The position numbers and the translations under genes were made by a program. The notes beneath the pieces were generated by a model. It saw nothing but the letters and a program-made list of their open reading frames with translations, made no database searches and was not told where the DNA came from. A stretch of 64,000 nt of DNA from the NCBI GenBank assembly GCA_900317325.1, contig ONGE01000002.1:62001-126000 (forward strand). The letters run 5' to 3'. Positions 24,274 to 33,036 of the stretch are shown here, one piece after another (position 1 is the first letter of the stretch; every line of letters begins with the position of its first letter). The DNA comes from an uncultured Prevotellaceae bacterium. GTDB lineage: Bacteria; Bacteroidota; Bacteroidia; Bacteroidales; Muribaculaceae.

Positions 24274-27086
24274 GAACGATGAAACGTCACTTGCTTTATC
24301 TTTTTGCACTGGTGCTGCTGCCCTTATGGGCGGCAGCCCAGTTACCTCAAGACCCTGGTGTGCGCACGGGCAAACTCAAGAACGGCATGACCTACTACAT
24401 CCGCCACAATGCAAAAGAGGCGGGGTTGGCCGATTTTTACATCGCTCAGCGCGTAGGGTCGATTCTTGAGGAACCTCGTCAGCGAGGACTGGCGCACTTC
24501 CTGGAGCACATGGCCTTCAACGGCACCAAGAACTTCCCCGGCAAGAACGGGCGACCCGGCATTGTTCCCTGGTGTGAGAGCATCGGTGTCAAGTTCGGTG
24601 CCAACCTCAATGCCTACACCTCGATAGACCAGACGGTCTATCACATCGGTTCGGCTCCTCTCGTGCGCGACGGCATCATCGACTCGTGTCTGTTGGTACT
24701 CCACGACTGGAGTCATTACCTGCTGCTCGAGGACCAGGAAATCGACAAGGAGCGCGGCGTCATCCACGAGGAGTGGCGCACCCGTCGTGCCGGCATGGCT
24801 GTGCAACGCATGCAGGAACTGGTCATGCCACGAATCTACCAGGGCACGAAATACGAGGATTGCATGCCTATCGGTTCAATGGACATCGTCGATAACTTCC
24901 CCTATCAAGACCTGCGGGACTATTACCAGAAGTGGTATCGCCCCGATCTGCAGGCCATCGTGGTCGTGGGTGACTTTGATGTGGACAAGATGGAGAAAAA
25001 GATCAAAAAGACCTTCTCGTCCATCCCCATGCCCAAGAAACCCGCCGAGCGCATCTACTATCCCGTGAGCGATAATGACAAGATGATTGTTGCCATCGAG
25101 AAGGATGCCGAGCAGCCCATTGTGCTCTGCCATCTGTATCAGAAGCGCGATGCGACCCCCGACAGCGAGAAAAACAGTCTTGCCTACCTGCGCAGTGACT
25201 ACATCGACAACCTCATCAGCACGATGCTGAATGACCGTTTTGCCGAATTGCGCCAGCAACCCGGTTCGCCCATCCAGAGCGCCACCGGTCGCGCGTCCAC
25301 ATTCTTCATCAGCCGCACCAAAGATGCGTTCTCCATCAGCATCAGCTGCAAGCAGGACTACATCCTGGGTGGCATCATCGCTGCCGTCGGCATTGCCGAG
25401 CAGGCGCGTCAACATGGTTTCACCCAGGGTGAACTTGACCGTGCCAAGAGTCTCTACCTCAATGCCGCCGAGCGCCGTTACAAGATGAGCAACGACTACC
25501 GCAATTCGCATTATGTCAACCAGTGCGTGAGCAACTTCCTCACGGGCGAACCGCTCATTTCGACCGAATTTGAGATGAACAACACCCGCAACCTGAACAA
25601 GGAGGTGACGCTTGACGAGGTGAATGCCGCGGTCAAGGAACTGATTACCGACAAGAATCAGGTCGTTGTCATGTATGCCCCCGACAAGGAAGAGGTCGTT
25701 CTTCCCACCGAGGGCCAGATTGAGCAGGTCATCCTTGCCGCCCAGCAACTACCCTACGCCCCCTATTGTGAGCAGCAGTTGGCCGAAAACCTCATCAGCC
25801 AGCTCCCACAACCCGGCTCGATTGTGAGTGAGAAGCCTTACAAGCATGGCTTTACTGAAATCACACTGTCCAACGGCATGAAGGTCTATGCCCGCAAGAC
25901 TGATTTCAGCGCCGATGTCATCTCATTGGAGATGAAGGGTGATGGCGGCACTTCGCTCTACGGCGACGAGGAGATCCCGAACTTCAGCGTCATTTCGAGC
26001 AGTGTGAGTGAGGCCGGTGTCGGCGACTTCGACGCCCTCACGTTGCGCAAGATGCTCATGGGCAAGTCGGTCCGTGTCAGCCCGTCGGTCGGTTCCAAGG
26101 GCCAGAGTATCGATGGCACATCATCGGTCAAAGACATGAAAACCATGTTCGAGCTGGCACATCTGTACTTCACCTCGCCACGACGCGACACCACGGCATT
26201 CAACGAGTTCATCAGCCGCAACCGTTCATTCCTGACGAACCGCAACGCCTCGCCCAAGGTTGATTACAATGACTCCATCAAGGCTATCCTGTACGGGCAT
26301 CATCCCCGCATGGAGCCTGTCGTGCAATCGACACTTGACCAGGTGGATTATGACCGCATCCTGGACATCTACCGCAACTGTTTCAGCGACGCCTCCAATT
26401 TCAAGACGGTCATCATCGGCAACTATGATGAACAAGAGTTGCGCCAGCTGCTTTGCCAATACTTGGCGACGCTGCCCTCGACAGGCAAGCACGAGCAGAC
26501 CAACTACAGCAACATCCCTCAGATTGTCGGAGGACAGGCGGTGCACAAATTTACCAAAAAGATGGCGACGCCACTGGCAAACGTCAGCATCTACTATACC
26601 GCCGACGTGCCTTTCACCGCACAGAGTGACCTGGAACTGGATTTCCTGAAGCGCTGTCTCGCCATCGCCTATACCGACTCGGTGCGTGAGGAGAAAGGCG
26701 GCACCTACGGCGTGAGTGTGGACTTTGAGTTGGCACGGGATGACCAGCCCAATGCCACCTTCAAGATCTCGTACAATGCCGACCCCGACCGTTACGATGA
26801 ACTCAACCCGATCATCTATCAGCAGCTGCAGCACATCGCCGATAACGGTCCGCTCGAGTCCAGCATGGCCAAGGTCAAGCAATACCTGACCAAGCAATAT
26901 GCCCAGATGGCCATCACCAACGACTATTGGAGCTACATCATCTGGCATGAGCTGGACGACGATACCGACTTCGACATCGACTACTGCAAGATGGTCGAGA
27001 ACATGACTGCACGCGACGTGCAGCTGATGGCTCAACGCCTGATTGCCGCTAAACGCTGCATCGAGGTCACCATGCTTTCGGAATAA
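24270..27086 (+). CDS. Periplasmic M16 (insulinase/pitrilysin-type) zinc protease
   Basis: 938 residues. A signal peptide ends near AAAQ (about residue 25). The inverted zinc motif HFLEH is at about residues 75-79 in RGLAHFLEHMAFNGTKNF, with the downstream Glu in the following helix (DKERGVIHEEW). Four M16 domains are recognisable, the first active and the third and fourth structural. The start is ATGA-coupled to the lipoprotein gene; a second ATG at 24279 is possible. M16 enzymes cut unfolded polypeptides of moderate size. Together with the TonB receptor this resembles the FusA-FusC pairing, in which an imported protein is cleaved in the periplasm (analogy, not proof). Confidence 0.92.
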   Translation: MRTMKRHLLYLFALVLLPLWAAAQLPQDPGVRTGKLKNGMTYYIRHNAKEAGLADFYIAQRVGSILEEPRQRGLAHFLEHMAFNGTKNFPGKNGRPGIVPWCESIGVKFGANLNAYTSIDQTVYHIGSAPLVRDGIIDSCLLVLHDWSHYLLLEDQEIDKERGVIHEEWRTRRAGMAVQRMQELVMPRIYQGTKYEDCMPIGSMDIVDNFPYQDLRDYYQKWYRPDLQAIVVVGDFDVDKMEKKIKKTFSSIPMPKKPAERIYYPVSDNDKMIVAIEKDAEQPIVLCHLYQKRDATPDSEKNSLAYLRSDYIDNLISTMLNDRFAELRQQPGSPIQSATGRASTFFISRTKDAFSISISCKQDYILGGIIAAVGIAEQARQHGFTQGELDRAKSLYLNAAERRYKMSNDYRNSHYVNQCVSNFLTGEPLISTEFEMNNTRNLNKEVTLDEVNAAVKELITDKNQVVVMYAPDKEEVVLPTEGQIEQVILAAQQLPYAPYCEQQLAENLISQLPQPGSIVSEKPYKHGFTEITLSNGMKVYARKTDFSADVISLEMKGDGGTSLYGDEEIPNFSVISSSVSEAGVGDFDALTLRKMLMGKSVRVSPSVGSKGQSIDGTSSVKDMKTMFELAHLYFTSPRRDTTAFNEFISRNRSFLTNRNASPKVDYNDSIKAILYGHHPRMEPVVQSTLDQVDYDRILDIYRNCFSDASNFKTVIIGNYDEQELRQLLCQYLATLPSTGKHEQTNYSNIPQIVGGQAVHKFTKKMATPLANVSIYYTADVPFTAQSDLELDFLKRCLAIAYTDSVREEKGGTYGVSVDFELARDDQPNATFKISYNADPDRYDELNPIIYQQLQHIADNGPLESSMAKVKQYLTKQYAQMAITNDYWSYIIWHELDDDTDFDIDYCKMVENMTARDVQLMAQRLIAAKRCIEVTMLSE

Positions 27087-27114
27087 CCTGTTTGAGTTAC
27101 GCTTTTATCTATGT

Positions 27115-27152
27115 GTCCCCAATCGTTATGATAACTTTTGGGGGCATTTTTT
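27115..27152 (+). terminator. Terminator of the TonB receptor-M16 operon
   Basis: Stem GTCCCCAA / TTGGGGGC (27115-27122 / 27138-27145, one G-T pair) with a 15-base loop, followed by ATTTTTTG. It lies 28 bases after the protease stop. Confidence 0.75.
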
Positions 27153-27175
27153 GACACAAATACCAATAAATGAGG

Positions 27176-27207
27176 ATTGCGCAGCATGGCGCTGATTCCT
27201 AATTTTG
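27176..27207 (+). promoter_or_regulatory. Promoter of the RIC-LuxR gene
   Basis: -33 ATTG (27176-27179), a 20-base spacer and -7 TAATTTTG (27200-27207). The leader would be only about ten bases. Confidence 0.6.
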
Positions 27208-27221
27208 CATCGTAGATCATC

Positions 27222-28181
27222 ATGAAAGAACAGAAGATATATGAGGCCGAAGACAAGATGATATCGCTCATCGGCGATAACTACAACCTGTTGCAGGCAT
27301 TGGGCAGTTTCGGCATCAGCCTCGGTTTCGGTGACAAAACCGTGAGGGAGACCTGCGAGCACAACGGCGTGGACACCCACACCTTCCTCACGGTGGTCAA
27401 CTATGCCATCAACGGCATCGGGGTAGCCGAGGATGATGAGCGCATCTCGGTATCCACCCTCTTGCATTACCTGGAAGCCAGTCATGCCTATTTCATTGAT
27501 TTCCAGCTGCCCTACATTCGCCGTGAGTTGGAAGAATCGCTCAACGAGGACAACTCGCTGGCGAAGCTCATCATGAAGCTGTATGACGAATATGCCCACG
27601 AGATACGCCGCCACATGAACTATGAGCAACAAACGTTGTTCCCCTATGTGAAATCGCTGATCGAGGGCAAGTCGGCCAGTGACTACAATGTGGAAACCTT
27701 CTCCAAGCATCATGCCGCCGCCGACCACCAGTTACGCGAATTGAAAATCCTCATCATCAAGTATCTGCCCCAGGACGGGTTGCACAACAATCAGCTCACT
27801 GCAACATTGCACGACATCTATGAGAATGAAGAATGGCTGGCCCAGCACGCCATGATCGAGGACCACATTTTCGTTCCCGCCATCCGTCGCCTGGAATGGG
27901 TCATCAAGCATGGTGACGTGACACTGAACATCACCAACATGGTCTTCAAGGATGGCGCACAAAATGCCGAAACGCTCTCCAACCGCGAGAAAGACGTCAT
28001 CATCGCCCTCGTTCAAGGAATGGCCAACAAGGAAATCGCCAGCCACCTGAACATCTCGATCAACACGGTCATCACCCACCGCCGCAACATCGCCCGCAAG
28101 CTCCAGATCCACAGTCCAGCCGGACTGACGATCTATGCCATCGTCAACGGGCTCATTGACATCAATGCCGTGAAACTGTGA
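27222..28181 (+). CDS. Hemerythrin-like (RIC/YtfE-type) sensor fused to a LuxR DNA-binding domain
   Basis: 319 residues. Residues 1-65 resemble the small N-terminal domain of RIC proteins (ScdA_N), with FGISLGFGDKTVRETCEHNG where RIC proteins normally have a CCGG motif, so those cysteines are gone. Residues 75-230 form a hemerythrin-like four-helix bundle with candidate iron ligands in SHAYF, RRHMNYEQ, SKHHAAAD and EDHIFVP. Residues 250-310 are a LuxR-type helix-turn-helix (LSNREKDVIIALVQGMANKE, SINTVITHRRNIARKL). A di-iron site linked to a DNA-binding domain suggests a regulator sensing oxygen, nitric oxide or oxidative stress; the regulated genes are unknown. Confidence 0.85.
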   Translation: MKEQKIYEAEDKMISLIGDNYNLLQALGSFGISLGFGDKTVRETCEHNGVDTHTFLTVVNYAINGIGVAEDDERISVSTLLHYLEASHAYFIDFQLPYIRRELEESLNEDNSLAKLIMKLYDEYAHEIRRHMNYEQQTLFPYVKSLIEGKSASDYNVETFSKHHAAADHQLRELKILIIKYLPQDGLHNNQLTATLHDIYENEEWLAQHAMIEDHIFVPAIRRLEWVIKHGDVTLNITNMVFKDGAQNAETLSNREKDVIIALVQGMANKEIASHLNISINTVITHRRNIARKLQIHSPAGLTIYAIVNGLIDINAVKL

Positions 28182-28233
28182 GGCCCGCGCCGATGATACC
28201 TCCCCATTGACAACAGACCATTGGCACATAAAA

Positions 28234-28268
28234 CAGTAGAGACGCAAATTTTGCGTCTCTACTGCTTT
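28234..28268. terminator. Bidirectional terminator between the RIC-LuxR gene and enolase
   Basis: A 14-bp stem (28234-28247 / 28251-28264) around a three-base loop, with CTTTAA on the plus side and a short T run on the minus side. It contains the GAGACGCAAA palindrome seen at 35.4 kb and 42 kb. Confidence 0.75.
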
Positions 28269-28323
28269 AATTCTCAACTTGTTCAGCCTTCAATGTGAGG
28301 CCGATCGTGCTGATGCTCAGTGA

Positions 28324-29643
<1,320 letters not shown>

Positions 29644-29682
29644 TTATAAATAAAAACGTTGATATCATTTAGTTTATCGGTG

Positions 29683-29713
29683 CAAAGATAGTCAAAATTA
29701 GAAGTCTCACAAA
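29683..29713 (-). promoter_or_regulatory. Enolase promoter
   Basis: Minus-strand -33 TTTG (29710-29713) and -7 TATCTTTG (29683-29690) separated by 19 bases, a full match to the Bacteroidales consensus for strongly expressed genes. Confidence 0.75.
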
Positions 29714-29835
29714 ATATATCTGCCACTTTTGTGACCAAGTGATTCATGCAACCGATTGCCCCCTACCCTAAAACGGTAATATCAAAAGAAAACCGCACTG
29801 ATTTGTCTATGAAAATACCCTGTTTGTATAATTTT

Positions 29836-29868
29836 TTTGCCGTTTAACTATATCAAAGAGTACATTTG
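29836..29868 (+). promoter_or_regulatory. Promoter of the predicted small RNA
   Basis: -33 TTTG (29836-29839), 21-base spacer, -7 TACATTTG (29861-29868). The expected start is about 29873, the first base of a hairpin. Confidence 0.65.
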
Positions 29869-29872
29869 TGCA

Positions 29873-30013
29873 GTCTGAAAAGGGTACAGTACCCGTCAGA
29901 CCAGCGATTACAAGGAGTACATCAGTTACATTTTCATAACCACAAGTTTATAGTTTTTATTGGAACACACGATGATCCGTCACCTGAAGCCTGTAGGTGA
30001 CGGATCAGTTTTT
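29873..30013 (+). ncRNA. Predicted small non-coding RNA of about 140 nt
   Basis: A consensus promoter ends at 29868 and a strong intrinsic terminator ends at 30013, with no convincing coding frame between them. At the 5' end, GTCTGA (29873-29878) pairs with TCAGAC (29896-29901) and encloses an inner GGGTA/TACCC stem. The middle (about 29902-29970) is A/T-rich and open. The 3' end is a perfect 12-bp stem (29974-29985 / 29995-30006, nine-base loop) followed by five T residues. I cannot assign it to a known family; the 5' and 3' ends do not pair with each other, which argues against a 6S-type rod. Confidence 0.65.
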
Positions 30014-30015
30014 GT

Positions 30016-30047
30016 ATTGCACAGTTGAAGTCTTTGTAGTAATTTTG
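30016..30047 (+). promoter_or_regulatory. Promoter of the L,D-transpeptidase gene
   Basis: -33 ATTG (30016-30019), 20-base spacer, -7 TAATTTTG (30040-30047), starting directly behind the small-RNA terminator. Confidence 0.6.
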
Positions 30048-30068
30048 CCGTGTAAATAATGATAATAT

Positions 30069-30728
30069 ATGCTCAATAAATTCATCATCACCATCGCTTT
30101 GCTCATGCCCGTCTGTGCAACGGCATGTTCACATAAAGCCGACCAAGCTCAAACTACCGACAACATTGAACAGAGCCGCGACACTGTCTCGACCGTTGCG
30201 ACGCTGCAACTGCCGCCCTTGCCCGACAAACCCAGCGGCACGGCATTTATAGTTGTCTCGAAGCACGACATGACGTTGAGCGTGTATGACCGCAATGCAG
30301 CGGGCGACACCGTCATCGTGGCCCAGTTCCCCTGCTGCATGGGCAAGAACAAGGGCAACAAGCAACGGCGCGGTGACATGCGCACCCCCGAGTCCCGGAC
30401 AGGCAAGCCCTTCAAAATCACCATGATTCAGGATGCCTCGACATGGAAACACGACTTCCACGACGGACGCGGCAACATCTTGGCTTACGGACACTGGTTC
30501 CTGCGCCTCGAGACGCCCGGCCACAAGGGTATCGGCATCCACGGCAGCACCAACAACGAGCACACCGTGCCCGGCCGCGCCAGCGAGGGTTGCATCCGCC
30601 TGCTTGACAAGGACATCATCACGCTCAAGGAGCATTTCGCCTACGTCGGCATGCCCGTCACTGTCCAGCACGAGGACCAGGCCCCCTACCCTTGGGAGCT
30701 CCGCGTGCGCCAGGCAGCCACCAGGTGA
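30069..30728 (+). CDS. L,D-transpeptidase (YkuD family) lipoprotein
   Basis: 219 residues. The N-terminus is a lipoprotein-like signal with lipobox ATAC. The YkuD domain (about 60-205) opens with AFIVVSKHDMTLSVYDRN and carries the catalytic pattern HGS (about 157) and SEGCIRL (about 172-178), with Cys174 the nucleophile. Such enzymes make 3-3 peptidoglycan cross-links or attach proteins to the wall; members in Bacteroidales can also act as murein-trimming enzymes. It ends three bases before the converging response-regulator gene, so the transcripts may overlap. Confidence 0.9.
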   Translation: MLNKFIITIALLMPVCATACSHKADQAQTTDNIEQSRDTVSTVATLQLPPLPDKPSGTAFIVVSKHDMTLSVYDRNAAGDTVIVAQFPCCMGKNKGNKQRRGDMRTPESRTGKPFKITMIQDASTWKHDFHDGRGNILAYGHWFLRLETPGHKGIGIHGSTNNEHTVPGRASEGCIRLLDKDIITLKEHFAYVGMPVTVQHEDQAPYPWELRVRQAATR

Positions 30729-30731
30729 GGC

Positions 30732-31439
30732 TCACTCTCCGTTAATCAGCTTGTAACCGATACCGCGCACGTTGACGATGCGCAGGCTATGGTCTTGCGC
30801 GAGACGGTGCCGCAGTTTGGTGATGAACACATGCAGACTCTTGTTGTTGAAAAAACTGTCGTCGCCCCATAATTCGAGAAGTAACGATTGGGAGGTTACC
30901 ACCTCGCTGGGATGCAGACACAAGTGCCTCAGAATCTCACTCTCACGATAGGAAAGTTCGGCGCGGTTGCCTGTCGGAACATGTGTCAACCGCTGAAGGA
31001 CAGAATCAAAAAGGTATTGACCGATAGTGAATCGCGTGGCCTGTTCGGGTTGAGGAGCGACAGTGCATGCCCGTCCCAACAGTGCCTTGATGCGGACGAT
31101 GAGTTCCTGCATGCCGAAAGGTTTCTTCAAGTAATCGTTGGCGCCCATCTCAAAGCCATGCACCACATCGTTTACCGCCGAGCGCGCCGTAAGGAAGATG
31201 ACCGGCGTCTGTTGGTCGTGCTTGCGGATGCGCCTCACCAGTTCAAAGCCGTCGAGCCGCGGCATCATCACATCAGCCACGAGCACATCGGGTTTATCGG
31301 CCGTATAAAGTCTCAACGCTTCCTCGCCATCGCTTGCCACGGTCACATGAAACCCTTGACCATCCAGCGTGTCCTTGATGATCATGGCCAGGGTGCGCTC
31401 GTCCTCGGCAAGCAGTATGTGAATCGTCCTCTCGCTCAT
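30732..31439 (-). CDS. OmpR-type response regulator
   Basis: 235 residues from the ATG at 31439, chosen because it overlaps the stop of the kinase gene (ATGA). A receiver domain (about 5-120) has the acidic pocket in LLAEDE, the phosphoacceptor Asp in DVLVADVMMPRLDG, and the switch Lys in YLKKPFG. The C-terminal winged helix (about 135-232) includes RESEILRHLCLHPSEVVT and SLHVFITKLRHRLAQD. It acts with the sensor kinase encoded just upstream. Confidence 0.93.
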   Translation of the reverse strand: MSERTIHILLAEDERTLAMIIKDTLDGQGFHVTVASDGEEALRLYTADKPDVLVADVMMPRLDGFELVRRIRKHDQQTPVIFLTARSAVNDVVHGFEMGANDYLKKPFGMQELIVRIKALLGRACTVAPQPEQATRFTIGQYLFDSVLQRLTHVPTGNRAELSYRESEILRHLCLHPSEVVTSQSLLLELWGDDSFFNNKSLHVFITKLRHRLAQDHSLRIVNVRGIGYKLINGE

Positions 31440-32881
31440 ATTAATATGATTGTAAATGTCGTGCCCTCGCCACGGGTGCTTGATGCGTCGATGCTCCAAC
31501 CATGCTTCTCGACCATCGTTTTGACGTAGAACAGTCCCAAGCCGTAACCCTTGACATCATGCACATCTCCAGTGGGCACGCGATAGAACTTGTCGTAGAT
31601 GTGCGGCAACTTGTCGGCAGGGATGCCCATGCCGTGGTCGGTCACACTGATGGCTGCAGGTGTGGCCGTAATCTCGACATGTGCCTCGCCGGGAGAATAC
31701 TTGACGGCATTGTCGATGAGGTTGTTCAAGATGTTGCTCAAGTGGGCGCGGTCAGCCTGTACGGTCAAGTCATTGGGCTCGATATGCGTAGTGATGGTGA
31801 CGGGCTTATCGGCCTTCAACTGCTGCTGCTCGATGACGGGTTGCAGCAGTTCAGAGAGGTTAATCGGCTCTATGTTGAGTTTGAACTGCCGGCGCCGTTC
31901 CATGCTCATCGACAGGATTTGCTCGACCATGCCGCTCAGCCGTTCCAGCTGTTGACGGCATAGCGTCAAATAATGATGTCGCTTGGTTTCATCGGCTTGC
32001 TCACCGAAGTTGAGCAGCGCGTCGTTGGCGGCATAGGCCACAGCGATAGGCGTTTTAAGTTCATGGGTAATGTTGTTGGTGAAGTCGGTCTTCATCTCGT
32101 CGAGCGTGCGCTGCCTAATGATGGTCCTGATCAGGAAATAAAAAGCCAAGCCCAGCAGCAGAACAATGAGTCCCGATGCCGTCAAGATGCCTGCCATCTC
32201 CCGCAAGACCAGTCCCGTGGTAGGTTCGATGGTGAGTTCGTAACGGCCATAATCTGTCCAGTTATAGACAAATTTCCGCGCCCGCTTGCTGGGAATGTAG
32301 CCTGTGGTCGCATGCTGAAAAACGGTGTCGGTCTTAATGCATGCCAAATAATGGTCACCGCTCAAACCCATTTGCTGCAAGCCGGCAGTAAGCAACGTGT
32401 CGTATTTCTCATATCGTGTCCCTTCAAAGCGGTCAATCCCCAGATGCAACCCCTGTTGAATCATCGATGCCAACTCAGTGACCGAAATCTGCTCTTCGAG
32501 CATCTTCACGAAGGCTTCGTCACCTGCGGTGCTGTCGCTGTCGACCTGAGGGCTTGAACGCAGCACCACACCCGTCTTCTGCTCCAACGTTTCGCCGCCA
32601 AGTGTGACCTGGGTGGTGGTGACAGCTTTGGCGGTGATGCTTCCATCCTCGCCGATGCCGGCGCTCAAGTCCATCTCGCCATGAGGCCCGTTGTCCTCAA
32701 GGCTCTTGAGTCGCAGAAAGACTTCCTTGAGATCGGCAACGCGCATGGCTTCCTGGATGTCGTTGTCTATCTGCTCACTCATCGTGTGGTAAAGTTGCAC
32801 GAGCCAAAAGGTCTGATAGGCAAACACGCCCACCAGTGCCACAATCACCAATACCGCAATATATTTCAGCCTCACATTCAT
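31436..32881 (-). CDS. Sensor histidine kinase
   Basis: 481 residues from the ATG at 32881 (MNVRLKYIAV). Two membrane helices (about 7-27 and 231-253) bound a periplasmic sensor domain of about 200 residues. The HisKA box is HELKTPIAVAYAAND, and the ATPase domain has the N box NNLIDNAVKYSP, DHGMGIP and GYGLGLFYVKTMV. It phosphorylates the response regulator encoded after it. A -7 box (CAAAAATA on the plus strand, 32888-32895) lies so close that the mRNA would have almost no leader. The divergent outer-membrane receptor gene is a plausible target. Confidence 0.92.
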   Translation of the reverse strand: MNVRLKYIAVLVIVALVGVFAYQTFWLVQLYHTMSEQIDNDIQEAMRVADLKEVFLRLKSLEDNGPHGEMDLSAGIGEDGSITAKAVTTTQVTLGGETLEQKTGVVLRSSPQVDSDSTAGDEAFVKMLEEQISVTELASMIQQGLHLGIDRFEGTRYEKYDTLLTAGLQQMGLSGDHYLACIKTDTVFQHATTGYIPSKRARKFVYNWTDYGRYELTIEPTTGLVLREMAGILTASGLIVLLLGLAFYFLIRTIIRQRTLDEMKTDFTNNITHELKTPIAVAYAANDALLNFGEQADETKRHHYLTLCRQQLERLSGMVEQILSMSMERRRQFKLNIEPINLSELLQPVIEQQQLKADKPVTITTHIEPNDLTVQADRAHLSNILNNLIDNAVKYSPGEAHVEITATPAAISVTDHGMGIPADKLPHIYDKFYRVPTGDVHDVKGYGLGLFYVKTMVEKHGWSIDASSTRGEGTTFTIILI

Positions 32882-32887
32882 CACCTG

Positions 32888-32895
32888 CAAAAATA
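32888..32895 (-). promoter_or_regulatory. -7 box of the two-component operon
   Basis: Minus-strand TATTTTTG ending seven bases before the ATG at 32881; no clear -33 box. If used, the transcript starts almost at the ATG. Confidence 0.4.
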
Positions 32896-32994
32896 CACAA
32901 ATAACCCATTAGTCCTCCACTCCGTTAAGACTAAATAAGTTTTTGGTTAAGACTTGGTAAGTCGCTCCATGACCTGCTTGTTGACGAATGAGGA

Positions 32995-33002
32995 TAATTT
33001 TG
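32995..33002 (+). promoter_or_regulatory. -7 box of the divergent receptor gene
   Basis: TAATTTTG 34 bases before the ATG at 33037, without a consensus -33 box, so regulation by the neighbouring response regulator is possible. Confidence 0.45.
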
Positions 33003-33036
33003 CGGCCGAAAATCAACAACTAATGGCATAATTGAA

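Noticed and set aside
29873-30013. 6S RNA assignment for the small RNA
   Set aside because: The two ends do not pair to form the long rod with a central bubble; length is also short.
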